From contig NZ_KB849239.1 of NCBI RefSeq assembly GCF_000368085.1, forward strand, positions 2,828,170-2,892,169: 64,000 nucleotides of DNA, in the 5' to 3' direction. Shown in pieces: positions 37,553 to 47,545 of the stretch. The notes under the pieces are model-generated. The model was not told the DNA's origin. It did no database searches and saw only the letters and a program-made list of their open reading frames with translations. The stretch's first letter is position 1, and every line of letters begins with the position of its first letter. The DNA comes from Acinetobacter nosocomialis NIPH 2119 (GTDB lineage: Bacteria; Pseudomonadota; Gammaproteobacteria; Pseudomonadales; Moraxellaceae). Both the position numbers and the translations under genes were made by a program.

Positions 37553-38872
37553 ATGCTAAATGCACAAAAACTTACATTAGCAGTTCTCATTTCTGCGGCA
37601 ATAATTTCCTCAGCTCAGGCAAGCGAGCAAAGTGAGGCAAAAGGATTTGTTGAAGATGCGAACGGTTCTATTCTCTTCCGTACAGGTTATCTAACTCGCG
37701 ACAAAAAACAAGGCGCGAAAGATACTAGTTCATTTGCTCAATCGGCAATTGTAAATCTTGAATCTGGCTTTACCCCTGGTATTGTTGGTTTCGGTGTAGG
37801 CGTTGTTGGTGACGGTTCATTTAAAATCGGTGAAAATAATAATGCCGGTAACCAAATGATTCCTAAGCACAATGATGGTTCAGCTTACGATCATTGGGGC
37901 CGTGGTGGCGGTAGCGTTAAAGCTCGTTTCTCAAATACGACTGTACGTTATGGTACTCAAGTACTCGATTTACCAGTTTTAGCAAGTAACACAGGCCGTA
38001 TAGTTCCTGAATACTTTACAGGTACTTTATTAACAAGCCATGAAATCAAGAACCTTGAATTAGTAGCTGGTAAATTCACTAAAGACCAAATGTCTGATCA
38101 AATTAATACCGATGCCGATGCGTCTGGCAGAGGTCTTGATCGTGCAATCGTTTGGGGCGGTAAATATAAGTTTAATGACAACTTAAATGCATCTTACTAT
38201 GGCTTAGACAGCAAAAATGCACTTGAACGTCATTACGCTAATGTGAACTTTAAACAGCCTTTAACAAATGACAGCTCATTAACTTATGACTTTAGTGGCT
38301 ACCATACTAAGTTTGATGCAAATGCACATACTTATTCAGCGACTGGAGCTGTAGCACCAAATTATGGTAACACTGGTGTAGCTGGTGAAGAAAAGACCAA
38401 CAACATTTGGGCAATTTCAGGAACTTATGCTACTGGTCCACATAGTGTGATGCTTGCTTACCAACAAAATACTGGTAATGTTGGTTATGACTATGGTCAA
38501 AATGCTGATGGTTTCCAAAGTATTTATTTACCAAACTCTTATATGTCTGATTTCATCGGTAACCACGAGAAATCTGCACAAATTCAATACAACGTTGATT
38601 TCGGTAAATTAGGTGTATTACCTGGCTTGAACTGGACAACTGCATTTGTATACGGCTGGGACATCAAAGTTCGTAATGTAACTGACGATGCTCAAGAGCG
38701 TGAATTCTTTAACCAAGTGAAATACACAGTTCAAAGTGGTTTTGCTAAAGATGCAAGCCTTCGTATTCGTAACTCTTACTACCGTGCGAGCGATGCTTAC
38801 CAATCTAATGCGTACATCGGTGATACAAACGAATGGCGTATCTTCCTTGATATCCCTGTGAAATTATTCTAA
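37553..38872 (+). CDS. oprD: OprD-family outer-membrane porin (OccAB1 type)
   Basis: This is an 18-strand carboxylate-channel-type porin for small amino acids or basic solutes. The 439-residue protein has a signal peptide ending in SAQA (about 23). Family features include GFVEDANGSILFRTGYLTRDKK, repeated G-x-W/Y strand motifs and a terminal IPVKLF ending in Phe. In A. baumannii the OprD-like protein of this neighbourhood is OccAB1 (A1S_0201), discussed in carbapenem uptake; that link is knowledge, not visible here. It is transcribed alone with a strong terminator. Confidence 0.9.
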   Translation: MLNAQKLTLAVLISAAIISSAQASEQSEAKGFVEDANGSILFRTGYLTRDKKQGAKDTSSFAQSAIVNLESGFTPGIVGFGVGVVGDGSFKIGENNNAGNQMIPKHNDGSAYDHWGRGGGSVKARFSNTTVRYGTQVLDLPVLASNTGRIVPEYFTGTLLTSHEIKNLELVAGKFTKDQMSDQINTDADASGRGLDRAIVWGGKYKFNDNLNASYYGLDSKNALERHYANVNFKQPLTNDSSLTYDFSGYHTKFDANAHTYSATGAVAPNYGNTGVAGEEKTNNIWAISGTYATGPHSVMLAYQQNTGNVGYDYGQNADGFQSIYLPNSYMSDFIGNHEKSAQIQYNVDFGKLGVLPGLNWTTAFVYGWDIKVRNVTDDAQEREFFNQVKYTVQSGFAKDASLRIRNSYYRASDAYQSNAYIGDTNEWRIFLDIPVKLF

Positions 38873-38892
38873 TTCATAGATCTATCAAGCAT

Positions 38893-38930
38893 AAAAAAAC
38901 CTACCTCTGGTAACACAGGTAGGTTTTTTA
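38893..38930. terminator. Terminator after oprD
   Basis: AACCTACCT (38898-38906) pairs with AGGTAGGTT (38917-38925), flanked by A- and T-runs; it serves both oprD and convergent ppa. Confidence 0.88.
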
Positions 38931-38979
38931 TTGAGTCTAGAATATCAATTGAGACACACTAGACTCATAAAATCAGAAC

Positions 38980-39507
38980 TTATTTTTTAGCAGCTTCGAT
39001 TGCTTTCAATACTTCAGCTTTAGCAACGTCCGCACCTTCCCAACCGCTGATTTTTACCCATTTGCCTGGTTCTAAATCTTTATAGTGGCTGAAGAAATGC
39101 TCAACTTGGCTAATCAACAATGGAGGAAGATCTGTATATTCCTTCACGTCTTTGTAAAGTGGAGATAATTTCTCATGTGGAACCGCGATTAATTTCGCGT
39201 CGATACCACCGTCATCTTCCATGTTTAATTTACCCACTGGACGGCAACGAATTACAGAGCCAGCAGCAACAGGATGCGGAGTTACAACAAGTACGTCTAA
39301 TGGGTCGCCATCTTCAGACAAAGTATTTGGTACATAACCATAGTTTGCTGGATAGAACATTGCTGTGCCCATGAAACGGTCTACAAACAATGCATCAGAA
39401 TCTTTGTCAATTTCATATTTAATTGGCGCTGCATTTGCAGGAATTTCAATGATGACATAGATGTCATTTGGTGCATCTTTACCTGCTGGGATATTGCTGT
39501 AACTCAT
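38980..39507 (-). CDS. ppa: Inorganic pyrophosphatase (family I)
   Basis: This cytosolic Mg-dependent enzyme hydrolyses pyrophosphate and pulls biosynthetic reactions forward. The 175-residue protein has the signature [10 protein letters not shown] at about 65-74 with metal-binding Asp66 and Asp71. Glu21 lies in IEIPAN and the [11 protein letters not shown] stretch is present. Length and motifs fit the hexameric bacterial type. Monocistronic. Confidence 0.96.
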   Translation of the reverse strand: MSYSNIPAGKDAPNDIYVIIEIPANAAPIKYEIDKDSDALFVDRFMGTAMFYPANYGYVPNTLSEDGDPLDVLVVTPHPVAAGSVIRCRPVGKLNMEDDGGIDAKLIAVPHEKLSPLYKDVKEYTDLPPLLISQVEHFFSHYKDLEPGKWVKISGWEGADVAKAEVLKAIEAAKK

Positions 39508-39634
39508 ATCAATACTCTTTCGTTATGAAGTCAGATGTAAAATCCACTCGATTATAACGTGGATATCATCAAAATGATGCCGATTATACAATGCGCACAC
39601 GCGAAAGTTGATATGAATGGTGACAGAATGACAC

Positions 39635-40045
39635 TCAAGTCAACTTAATTGTCACGATCAACAAGAATATTGGGCATAACAATGATAAAAACCAGACAAT
39701 CGAGCGTAAAGTTGCCCAATTACTCAAGTAACAAATGCCATAAATCACGCGCAAAATAATATATGCCCAGCCCAGTCTCAAAATAAAGTACTCAGGCACC
39801 ACCATATATTCAGCCATCAGAATAGCTGTTAAAAATAAAGGTAAACTTTCAAAACTGTTTTGTTGTACTGCATTTGCCCGAGCAGCGATCCCCTTTGTAT
39901 TAGCAAGAAAATCTCTTGGGTTCTGATTATCAGAGGGCTGAAAACCACCCTTAAATTTTGCAATTACGGTAAATGCGTATGGCAGCAAACATGCCACTAA
40001 AATAATATAGATAATGCTGCTGATGCCGTGCATAGTGCCATCCAT
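39635..40045 (-). CDS. MAPEG family membrane protein
   Basis: This small integral membrane protein has four hydrophobic segments in about 136 residues. The MAPEG-type features NPRDF, ARANAVQQNSFESLPLF (second-helix region) and RLGWAYIILRVIYGICY are present. MAPEG proteins include glutathione transferases and peroxidases; the bacterial subgroup function is unclear. Starts at ATG 40045 or 40033 are both possible; the latter follows a GGATGG site. Confidence 0.8.
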   Translation of the reverse strand: MDGTMHGISSIIYIILVACLLPYAFTVIAKFKGGFQPSDNQNPRDFLANTKGIAARANAVQQNSFESLPLFLTAILMAEYMVVPEYFILRLGWAYIILRVIYGICYLSNWATLRSIVWFLSLLCPIFLLIVTIKLT

Positions 40046-40139
40046 CACTGAAAATACTGTTGATCATGCTATCATAACTCATCGTTTTTACCTGAAATTT
40101 TATGCAATCGCATGTCATCACTGATTTATAGGGCTATGT

Positions 40140-40523
40140 ATGCAACAACCTGATCAAAAAGAATTGCTCGAGGTCTTAGAAAAGCAAAAGAAGAACCAGC
40201 TTCAGGTAGATCTTATCTTCAAAATTGTATTACCAATTGTCGCTTTTTTACTGAGTGTGATTTGCGCGAATTTTAATTGGCAATCGACACTGGGTACCTT
40301 TGTCATTTTGACAATCATTTTTATTGCAGTAGGTGTCAAAAGACTTCCTTTATGGCATTGGCTGATTGTAATTACCGTGTATTGTCTGATAGATAATTAC
40401 CTTAGTTATGGCCAACTTGACTTGTCTCACTTACGCCTACAACTCGGCACAATGATTATTTTTGTGGGTATGGTTGGAATCGGCCGTCCTTATGTAGACC
40501 GCTGGTTTATGAAAAGCCACTAA
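40140..40523 (+). CDS. Uncharacterised membrane protein (127 residues)
   Basis: No named family recognised. The N-terminus is charged and Gln/Lys-rich (about 1-22). Four hydrophobic segments follow at about 26-44, 48-65, 72-90 and 98-115, and the tail is basic. It is transcribed divergently from the MAPEG gene and ends at a strong terminator, which supports a real gene. Confidence 0.7.
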   Translation: MQQPDQKELLEVLEKQKKNQLQVDLIFKIVLPIVAFLLSVICANFNWQSTLGTFVILTIIFIAVGVKRLPLWHWLIVITVYCLIDNYLSYGQLDLSHLRLQLGTMIIFVGMVGIGRPYVDRWFMKSH

Positions 40524-40524
40524 A

Positions 40525-40553
40525 TAAAAAAGCGCCCTACGGCGCTTTTTTTA
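40525..40553. terminator. Bidirectional terminator before fadD
   Basis: AGCGCC (40531-40536) pairs with GGCGCT (40541-40546) around CTAC, with A- and T-runs. Confidence 0.88.
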
Positions 40554-40564
40554 ATCACTAACGA

Positions 40565-42244
40565 TTAAGCAGGTTTACGTAGATCTTTACGTAAAATTTT
40601 ACCTACATTTGATTTTGGTAATTCATCCATAAACTCAACATAACGAGGGCGTTTGTAGCCTGTTAAGTTTTCTTTAGCAAAGTTCAAAATTTCTTCTGTG
40701 GTCAAGCTTGGATCTTTTTTCACAATAAAGAGTTTTGGTACTTCACCTGATTTTTCATCTGGAACACCAATTGCAGCAACTTCCAACACTTTTGGATGTT
40801 TAGCAATAACTTCTTCAATTTCACTTGGATAAACGTTAAAGCCTGAAACCAAAATCATATCTTTTTTACGGTCTACAATTTTTGTATATCCACGGCTGTC
40901 CATTACACCAATGTCACCAGTACGGAAGAAGCCGTCAGGTGTCATCACTTTAGCGGTCTCATCTGGACGGTTCCAATAGCCTTTCATCACTTGAGGACCA
41001 CGGATGGAGATTTCACCTTGTTCACCTAAAGGTAATTCTTTACCCTCATCATCTAAAATAGCAACTTCTGTTAAAGGTAATGGAATACCAATCGTGCCGC
41101 TAAATTCAGTAGAAGCTGGAGGGTTTGCAGTCGCTACCGGAGAAGTTTCTGATAAACCGTAACCTTCAATAATGGTAGTGCCAGTAATTTTCTTCCAAGC
41201 TTCTGCTGTAGAAGGTAAAACTGCCATACCACCGCCCATTGCCATTTTTAAATTGCTATGGTCAAGTTGTTTGAACTCTTCATTATTTACCAAGGCATTA
41301 AACAATGTATTTACTGCTGGGAAGAAAGAAGGTTGGTATTTACGTAATTCCTTAATCACGGCTGGTAAATCACGCGGGTTCGGAATCAGGATATTTGCCT
41401 GTCCTTTGTACATGCCGTACATCGCACAAACCATGAATGCAAAAATATGGTAAAGCGGTAATGCACAAACGATACGATCGCCTTTAGCACCATCATTTGC
41501 ACCAAATTTACTTTGGAAAATACCGTCACACTGTAAAAGGTTAGCAACCAAATTACGATGCGTCAGCTCAGCACCTTTTGAAACGCCTGTTGTACCACCC
41601 GTATATTGAAGCACAGCAGTATCACTTAAAGTTAAAGTCGGGCGTTTATAATTGCTTGGGTTTTCTTTATTTAATGCGCTATTAAATTTAACATGGCCAG
41701 GAATATTCCAAGCTGGAATTTGTTTACGCACTTTACGTAAAACAAAGTTCACTAAAGTACCTTTTAGTGTACCTAACATGTCTCCAACAGAAGCAACTAC
41801 AACATGCTTGACTGGAGTTTTACCTAAAATACTTTGATAAACACTCGCAAAGTTTTCAATAATGACAAGAACTTCAGCACCTGAGTCATTTAACTGATGT
41901 TCAAGCTCACGTGCTGTGTATAGCGGGTTAACATTCACTAAAATCAAGCCAGCACGGAAGACTGCCAATGCCACTACAGGGTACTGCAATACGTTTGGCA
42001 TCATTACTGCAACACGCGTACCTTTTGCTAACCCCAAATTTTGCAAATAGGTCGCGAACTTACGGCTTGCAAGTTCCAACTCGTTAAATGACATGGCTTT
42101 ATCCATAAAGATAAAGGCATCACGAGAACCAAATTTTTGAAAATTACGCTCAAAAATATCAACAAGTGAGGTATTTTCTGCAGGCAATGCTACTGTTTCT
42201 GGAATCCCTGTCTTTTGGTATTCTGCAAACCAAATCTTTTCCAT
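40565..42244 (-). CDS. fadD: Long-chain fatty acid--CoA ligase
   Basis: FadD activates fatty acids to acyl-CoA via an acyl-adenylate at the inner membrane. The 559-residue protein has the AMP-binding P-loop YTGGTTGVSKG at about 214-224, the EGYGLSETSP motif, the GDIG hinge region with YTKIVDRKKDMILVSGFNVYP, and the catalytic Lys near the C-terminus in PKSNVGKILRKDLR. It is longer than medium-chain ligases and fits FadD. Three palindromes lie upstream. Confidence 0.93.
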   Translation of the reverse strand: MEKIWFAEYQKTGIPETVALPAENTSLVDIFERNFQKFGSRDAFIFMDKAMSFNELELASRKFATYLQNLGLAKGTRVAVMMPNVLQYPVVALAVFRAGLILVNVNPLYTARELEHQLNDSGAEVLVIIENFASVYQSILGKTPVKHVVVASVGDMLGTLKGTLVNFVLRKVRKQIPAWNIPGHVKFNSALNKENPSNYKRPTLTLSDTAVLQYTGGTTGVSKGAELTHRNLVANLLQCDGIFQSKFGANDGAKGDRIVCALPLYHIFAFMVCAMYGMYKGQANILIPNPRDLPAVIKELRKYQPSFFPAVNTLFNALVNNEEFKQLDHSNLKMAMGGGMAVLPSTAEAWKKITGTTIIEGYGLSETSPVATANPPASTEFSGTIGIPLPLTEVAILDDEGKELPLGEQGEISIRGPQVMKGYWNRPDETAKVMTPDGFFRTGDIGVMDSRGYTKIVDRKKDMILVSGFNVYPSEIEEVIAKHPKVLEVAAIGVPDEKSGEVPKLFIVKKDPSLTTEEILNFAKENLTGYKRPRYVEFMDELPKSNVGKILRKDLRKPA

Positions 42245-42393
42245 AATGCCATTATCTCCGATTCGTAATCCTTAGTAATAACTGTTATTCAATGCCCCAG
42301 CTATTCTTTAGCTTCTTGGTGCCAGAACATATTTAAAACTTATTGGCACATTCATGACACTTTCGAACAAGATTATGAGACAGAAGTTTTGAC

Positions 42394-42505
42394 AATTTGA
42401 CCCTGTCAAATTTTTTGCATGGAGTACAAATTATGTACTCCAAATTGCTGCCCTTTTAATCATTATTCCATACCAACAAGTTCAGTTCACTGCTTGAACT
42501 TGTTG
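42394..42505. repeat. Three consecutive perfect palindromes between parC and fadD
   Basis: The arms are AATTTGAC/GTCAAATT (42394-42401, 42405-42412), TGGAGTACA/TGTACTCCA (42420-42428, 42434-42442) and CAACAAGTTCA/TGAACTTGTTG (42474-42484, 42495-42505), all without mismatch. The first has a T-run on the plus side only. On the minus strand they lie downstream of parC and upstream of fadD, so they may end parC, form a regulatory leader of fadD, or be operators. Their purpose is not evident. Confidence 0.75.
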
Positions 42506-42541
42506 CCATATATAGCGTATTTATGTTGCCAGACGCTAGCT

Positions 42542-44761
42542 TTATCTCTGAATCAACAGTTTATTTGCTTTTTGATATCCACGTGGTAAGAGCTGACCTT
42601 TCGAAGCACGTTTACCCATGTATTTTTGTAGATCATCACCTTTTAATTTGAGATGTTGTTGACCTGCAACTACCTGAATTATTTCATCTAAGTTCAGGGT
42701 TGTCATGGATAAAATTTGCTCTTTGGCTTCAAGTTGTATCAACTTATTACCTTTACCTTTATTTAAATTTGGCAGCTCGGCCAAATCTAAAATTAACAAA
42801 CGCCCTGCTGAGCTCAGTACAGCCAAATGCGTCATGTTTTGGGCAGAAATGAGTGGTAAAGCTTTTGACTTCTCTGGTACCGTTAAGAATGTCTTACCAG
42901 CTTTCGCATTGGTATCTAATTGCTTAGTTTGAGTTTTAAAACCGTAACCTGCTGAACTTGCAGCAATCAATTCAGACTCATCATCATCTAAATAAACCTG
43001 AATAAACGATACACCACTTGCTGGAGAAAGCTTAGAACTCAATGGATCCCCCAAGCCTCTGGCTGAAGGTAAATTACTAATCGGTAAGGCATAACTACGC
43101 CCTGTTTCATCAAGGAAATAAACTCGCTGATTGGTTTTACCGACAGCATGACTTAAATATTGGTCCCCTGCGCGGTAGTTCAGATTTTCAGCATCAACAT
43201 CTGCACCTTTTGCCGCACGAACCCAGCCAGCTTCAGACAACACAACTGTTACCGTTTCGGCTGGCATTAAATCCTGTTCTTTAATTTGAACCGCTTCAGC
43301 ACGTGCAACAATTGGAGAACGGCGCTCATCACCGAACTTTTTCGCATCTTCTTTTAGTTCACCAATAATCAGATTTTTTAGAGATTCAGGATTTTCCAGT
43401 TGTTCACGAATAATGGCAGCTTTCGCCGAAAGCTCATCTTGTTCATGACGGATTTCCATCTCTTCAAGTTTTGCCAAATGACGTAATTTAAGCTCTAAAA
43501 TTGCTTCGGCCTGTATCTCATCAATATTGAAGTGTTCCATCAACACTGGTTTAGGCTGATCTTCTTCACGAATAATACGAATAACAGTATCAATATCGAG
43601 ATAAGCAATTAAAAGACCTGCCAAAATATGTAGGCGCTTTTCAATACGGTTTAAATGATACTGCAAACGACGAGTTACCGTTTTTTTACGGATCTCAATC
43701 CATTCCAGCAAAATACGACGAATCGATTTAACTTGAGGGCGGCCATCTTCACCAATCATGTTCAAGTTGACACGATAACTCGACTCTAAATCGGTGGTCG
43801 CAAATAAGTGACTCATCACTGCTTCCGCATCAATACGGTTAGAACGCAGCACAATCACGAGTCGTGTCGGGTTTTCATGATCCGACTCATCACGCACATC
43901 AACGACCAATGGCAGCTTTTTAGCCTGCATCTGGTCAGCAATTTGAGTAATCACCTTAGAACCAGATACTTGATATGGCAGCTCAGTAATCACAATTTCA
44001 TGCTTTTCAACAGAATAAACCGCTCTCATGCGGTAGCTACCACGACCAGTCGTCTGGATTTTAAGTAACTCTTCTGGCGGAGTAATAATTTCAGCTTTGG
44101 TTGGTAAGTCTGGAGCCGGAATATATTCAGCTAATTTTTCATCTGAGGTTTGTGGATTACGGATTAAGGCAATCGTTCCTTTTACCACTTCACGCAAATT
44201 ATGCGGTGGAATATCGGTGGCCATACCCACAGCAATACCAGTTGTACCATTGAGAAGAATATTAGGTACACGTGCAGGTAAAGTGATCGGTTCTTTTAAC
44301 GAACCATCAAAGTTATCTTGCCATTCGCTAGTGCCCTGACCTAATTCGCTCAGCAATAATTCACTATAAGCCGAGAGTTTGGCTTCGGTATAACGCATCG
44401 CAGCAAAAGACTTAGGATCATCTGGTGAACCCCAGTTCCCCTGACCTTCAATTAAAGGATAGCGGTAACTAAATGGTTGAGCCATTAAGACCATGGCTTC
44501 ATAACAAGCCGAGTCACCATGTGGATGGTATTTACCCAGTACATCACCCACTGTACGCGCTGATTTTTTAGGCTTACCACTATTTTTTAAGCCTAGTTCG
44601 CTCATAGCATAGACAATACGGCGCTGTACAGGCTTTAAGCCATCACTGATATGCGGCAATGCACGGTCCATAATGACGTACATGGCATAATTCAAGTAAG
44701 CCTGCTCAGTAAATTCGGCTACAGAGCGGTTTTCTGTTGCATGATGCGCAAGGCTGGTCAT
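42542..44761 (-). CDS. parC: DNA topoisomerase IV subunit A
   Basis: ParC cuts and rejoins DNA to decatenate chromosomes. From the ATG at 44761 the protein has 739 residues. The quinolone-determining region [12 protein letters not shown] then has Ser84 and Glu88, matching Acinetobacter numbering and supporting this start over the TTG at 44779. Both residues are wild type, so no ParC quinolone-resistance change is present. The catalytic tyrosine is in [11 protein letters not shown], and a C-terminal pinwheel domain follows from about 500. parE is not adjacent. Confidence 0.95.
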   Translation of the reverse strand: MTSLAHHATENRSVAEFTEQAYLNYAMYVIMDRALPHISDGLKPVQRRIVYAMSELGLKNSGKPKKSARTVGDVLGKYHPHGDSACYEAMVLMAQPFSYRYPLIEGQGNWGSPDDPKSFAAMRYTEAKLSAYSELLLSELGQGTSEWQDNFDGSLKEPITLPARVPNILLNGTTGIAVGMATDIPPHNLREVVKGTIALIRNPQTSDEKLAEYIPAPDLPTKAEIITPPEELLKIQTTGRGSYRMRAVYSVEKHEIVITELPYQVSGSKVITQIADQMQAKKLPLVVDVRDESDHENPTRLVIVLRSNRIDAEAVMSHLFATTDLESSYRVNLNMIGEDGRPQVKSIRRILLEWIEIRKKTVTRRLQYHLNRIEKRLHILAGLLIAYLDIDTVIRIIREEDQPKPVLMEHFNIDEIQAEAILELKLRHLAKLEEMEIRHEQDELSAKAAIIREQLENPESLKNLIIGELKEDAKKFGDERRSPIVARAEAVQIKEQDLMPAETVTVVLSEAGWVRAAKGADVDAENLNYRAGDQYLSHAVGKTNQRVYFLDETGRSYALPISNLPSARGLGDPLSSKLSPASGVSFIQVYLDDDESELIAASSAGYGFKTQTKQLDTNAKAGKTFLTVPEKSKALPLISAQNMTHLAVLSSAGRLLILDLAELPNLNKGKGNKLIQLEAKEQILSMTTLNLDEIIQVVAGQQHLKLKGDDLQKYMGKRASKGQLLPRGYQKANKLLIQR

Positions 44762-44914
44762 AGTCAGCTTATCTTCCAAATCAGTCGTTATTTTAAGTGT
44801 GTATTATGCTAAGTGGGCTATGTTACAGACACAAGAGGGACTCTGTCACCTGAGCGTCAAATTGTGTCTTATCTCTCTATATTTTTAGTTACTTGCTATA
44901 AAGTTAGGCAAAAA

Positions 44915-46234
44915 CTATAGGCCAATCGACTCTAACCTTTTACCTTGAGTCTCTTCACCTAATACCAAAATAACTAAGGCCACAGCAAGTAAAACAACAG
45001 TAAACATCATAAAAACGTGATTAAAGCCGTTTTTGGCAACCATCATATGTGTCACGACCATTGGCGCAACAATTCCACCAATACGCCCCATTGCCGATGC
45101 CCAACCCGAACCAAAGGCCCGAATGTTGGCTGGATATTGTTCTGGTGTGTAGGTATATAACACTCCCCATGCACCCAAATTAAAGAATGACATGAGACAG
45201 CCCCAAAACATAATGCTATTTACACTGTCGGCTTGTCCAAAGAAATATGCCGACAAAGCACAAAAACCGATAAATGCCGCGAGTGTGATTTTTCGACCTA
45301 AACGTTCGACAAACCAAGCGGCTGCCAAGTAGCCTGGTAACTGCGCCAAAATCATAAGCAATACATATTCAAATGATTTGACAACGTCGTAACCTTGTTT
45401 CACCAATAAACTCGGCAACCACGTAAAGATGCCGTAATAGGAATAAACAATACCAAACCAGATCAGCCAGAGCATTAGACTTCTGCGAGCAAATTGGCCA
45501 CTCCAGAGCTGTTTAAATGAAACTTTTTGTCGCATGGCTACAGGTACGACTTCAATATGGTGAACAATTTGCACACCTGCTTTAGCTTCTAGTTTTTGTA
45601 CAAGTGCATGCGCTTCTTCAATACGACCACGGTTAATTAGATACGGTATCGACTCAGGGACTTTTTTCCAAATCACTAAAATATAAATAAGTGGAAGACC
45701 TCCCACAAGAAAGGCAATATGCCAGCCAAATTTAGGAATAATAAAATAAGAAATGAGCGCAGCAACCAGCCAGCCTAATCCCCAAAAGCTTTCAAGCAGA
45801 ACAATAAACCGTCCACGAACATGAGCAGGAACATATTCACTGACCAATGTAACTGCTACAGGTAACTGTCCACCTACCCCTAGTCCCACAATAAAACGAA
45901 AAATTAATAGCCACTTCAGATCTGGAGCAAAAGCACATAACGCAGTCGCAATACTATAGATGGCCATAGTCATCGCAAATACAGTTTTTCGGCCAAAACG
46001 ATCTGCTAAGGCACCAGAACAAACTGCTCCTATGGCCATTCCCACAAAGCCAATACTGACAATCCAGCCACTTTCAACTGGTGTTAATGACCAGTCTTTA
46101 ACAAGGGTCGTCATAATAAAAGCGATAATACCGGTATCCATCGCATCAAACATCCAACCTAAACCCACTACCCATAAAAGCGTGTAGTGAAATTTGCCAA
46201 TTGGAAGATTTTGTATACGTGAAACCAGATCCAT
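44915..46234 (-). CDS. MFS transporter of the sugar/aromatic-acid:H+ symporter type (NiaP-like)
   Basis: This is a 439-residue major facilitator with twelve hydrophobic segments. It has the MFS loop motif GALADRFGRKTV near 74-86 and an early acidic site GWMFDAMDTGI (about 26-36). A cytoplasmic loop of about 50 residues lies between helices 6 and 7. The DAMDTG motif and length resemble niacin transporter NiaP and related organic-acid symporters, but the substrate cannot be fixed. No pathway genes adjoin it. Confidence 0.8.
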   Translation of the reverse strand: MDLVSRIQNLPIGKFHYTLLWVVGLGWMFDAMDTGIIAFIMTTLVKDWSLTPVESGWIVSIGFVGMAIGAVCSGALADRFGRKTVFAMTMAIYSIATALCAFAPDLKWLLIFRFIVGLGVGGQLPVAVTLVSEYVPAHVRGRFIVLLESFWGLGWLVAALISYFIIPKFGWHIAFLVGGLPLIYILVIWKKVPESIPYLINRGRIEEAHALVQKLEAKAGVQIVHHIEVVPVAMRQKVSFKQLWSGQFARRSLMLWLIWFGIVYSYYGIFTWLPSLLVKQGYDVVKSFEYVLLMILAQLPGYLAAAWFVERLGRKITLAAFIGFCALSAYFFGQADSVNSIMFWGCLMSFFNLGAWGVLYTYTPEQYPANIRAFGSGWASAMGRIGGIVAPMVVTHMMVAKNGFNHVFMMFTVVLLAVALVILVLGEETQGKRLESIGL

Positions 46235-46316
46235 AGGAACAACTCTACTGGAAAGAATAAGTGGACAAGACCATATATAGAATTGTTATATCATGCCCAC
46301 ATGAAGTTCTGCATGA

Positions 46317-46961
46317 TTAATGTTCGTCGGTTGAAGAAGCCGACTCTGCATCATCATCTTTATAAATAAATTTAGGCATTTCCAAACCAAAATAAATGGC
46401 AATTAAACGAAGTGTAAAACCAAATACCAAGGTTGAAATAACAGTAAGTTCTAGACTTAGACCTAAGTCTAAACAGACCCAATAGCAAATAACGGCAACA
46501 AAAGAAATACTTGCATACAGCTCACGGCGGAAAACAAACGGGACATCGTTACATAAGATGTCACGTAAAATACCGCCAGATACTCCCGTTAAAACGCCTG
46601 CTACAGCCGACACGACAAAGCCATGTCCCATTTGTAAGGCAATCTGGCAACCAATAATGGTAAATCCAATCAAACCTAAAGCATCAAGTACCAAGAAAAT
46701 GTTATGTAAATGGCGCATCCACTTGGCAATAATGATGGTAACAAAAGCAGCACAACACGTTAAAACTAAATATTCAGGATGCTTTACCCACGTTAAAGGA
46801 TAGTGTCCAAGTACTACATCACGTACAGAACCACCACCCAAGGCCGTCACACAGGCAATCAGTACAACACCGAACCAGTCCATACTCCGTCGTCCAGCAG
46901 ACAATGCACCAGTCATGGCTTCGGCAGTAATCGCAATAATATAAATAACGGTGAGTAACAT
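46317..46961 (-). CDS. Trimeric intracellular cation channel (TRIC) family protein
   Basis: This is a 214-residue inner-membrane protein of the UPF0126/YicG family. Seven hydrophobic segments include two internal repeats, each with a glycine-rich kink and Arg-Asp: GGGSVRDVVLG (about 43-53) and GGILRDILCND (about 134-144). The prokaryotic family forms potassium-selective trimeric channels. The acidic C-terminal tail is variable. Monocistronic. Confidence 0.85.
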   Translation of the reverse strand: MLLTVIYIIAITAEAMTGALSAGRRSMDWFGVVLIACVTALGGGSVRDVVLGHYPLTWVKHPEYLVLTCCAAFVTIIIAKWMRHLHNIFLVLDALGLIGFTIIGCQIALQMGHGFVVSAVAGVLTGVSGGILRDILCNDVPFVFRRELYASISFVAVICYWVCLDLGLSLELTVISTLVFGFTLRLIAIYFGLEMPKFIYKDDDAESASSTDEH

Positions 46962-47006
46962 TGCCCTTTCCTTCAGGCCAAACGGTGGGCGTATTTTAAG
47001 ATAAAG

Positions 47007-47474
47007 TTATAGGAATTGTGCACAGCATTGCTTAAATTTTTTTCCTGAACCACAGATACACGGTTGTTTCATGGTGACCTGCATATCGACCGTTGGATCA
47101 AGGAAAAACCATTGCTGCTGGTGATATACAAAATGTGAAACTTCATGATGGATTTGAGCACTTTTTCCATCGTGATAATGAGCCTTAAACTCGACCTGTG
47201 CATGAGTCTTGTCTAGTTTTTCTTTAGCCTGTATGACTTCTAAACCGAGCCATTGATTTTGTTTACTCCATTCGGCAATCCCCTCTTTATCAAGAACAGC
47301 TTGCTGACCTAAAGCGGTAGTTTGAACAATATAATCGATTTGCTGCAATGCAAATGCGCTATAACGCGAACGCATAAGCTGCTCTGCGGTGAGTACTTTT
47401 GCTGTGCCTAAATGTAAAGGCTCACAACATTCTGCATAGCTACCTTTTCCGCATGGACAAGTTTGTTGGGTCAT
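47007..47474 (-). CDS. YchJ-like UPF0225 protein with SEC-C motifs
   Basis: This is a 155-residue cytoplasmic protein. The N-terminal CPCGKGSYAECC cluster (from residue 6) and the C-terminal CICGSGKKFKQCC cluster are SEC-C-type zinc sites, with an NTF2-like fold between. The ATG at 47474 has GAGAAG at proper spacing; an upstream in-frame start at 47504 would run through the terminator stem and is rejected. Function of YchJ proteins is unknown. Confidence 0.88.
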   Translation of the reverse strand: MTQQTCPCGKGSYAECCEPLHLGTAKVLTAEQLMRSRYSAFALQQIDYIVQTTALGQQAVLDKEGIAEWSKQNQWLGLEVIQAKEKLDKTHAQVEFKAHYHDGKSAQIHHEVSHFVYHQQQWFFLDPTVDMQVTMKQPCICGSGKKFKQCCAQFL

Positions 47475-47490
47475 TCGATACTTCTCAAAT

Positions 47491-47519
47491 AAAAAATAGC
47501 TCAAAGTTGAGCTATTTTA
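47491..47519 (-). terminator. Terminator between the TerC/CBS gene and ychJ-like gene
   Basis: AAAATAGCTCAA (47493-47504) and TTGAGCTATTTT (47507-47518) form a 12-pair perfect stem. A T-run follows on the minus strand. It separates the two genes transcriptionally while lying close to the ychJ-like ribosome site. Confidence 0.75.
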
Positions 47520-47545
47520 TGATGTTTCTAAATTTGGAACGCAAT

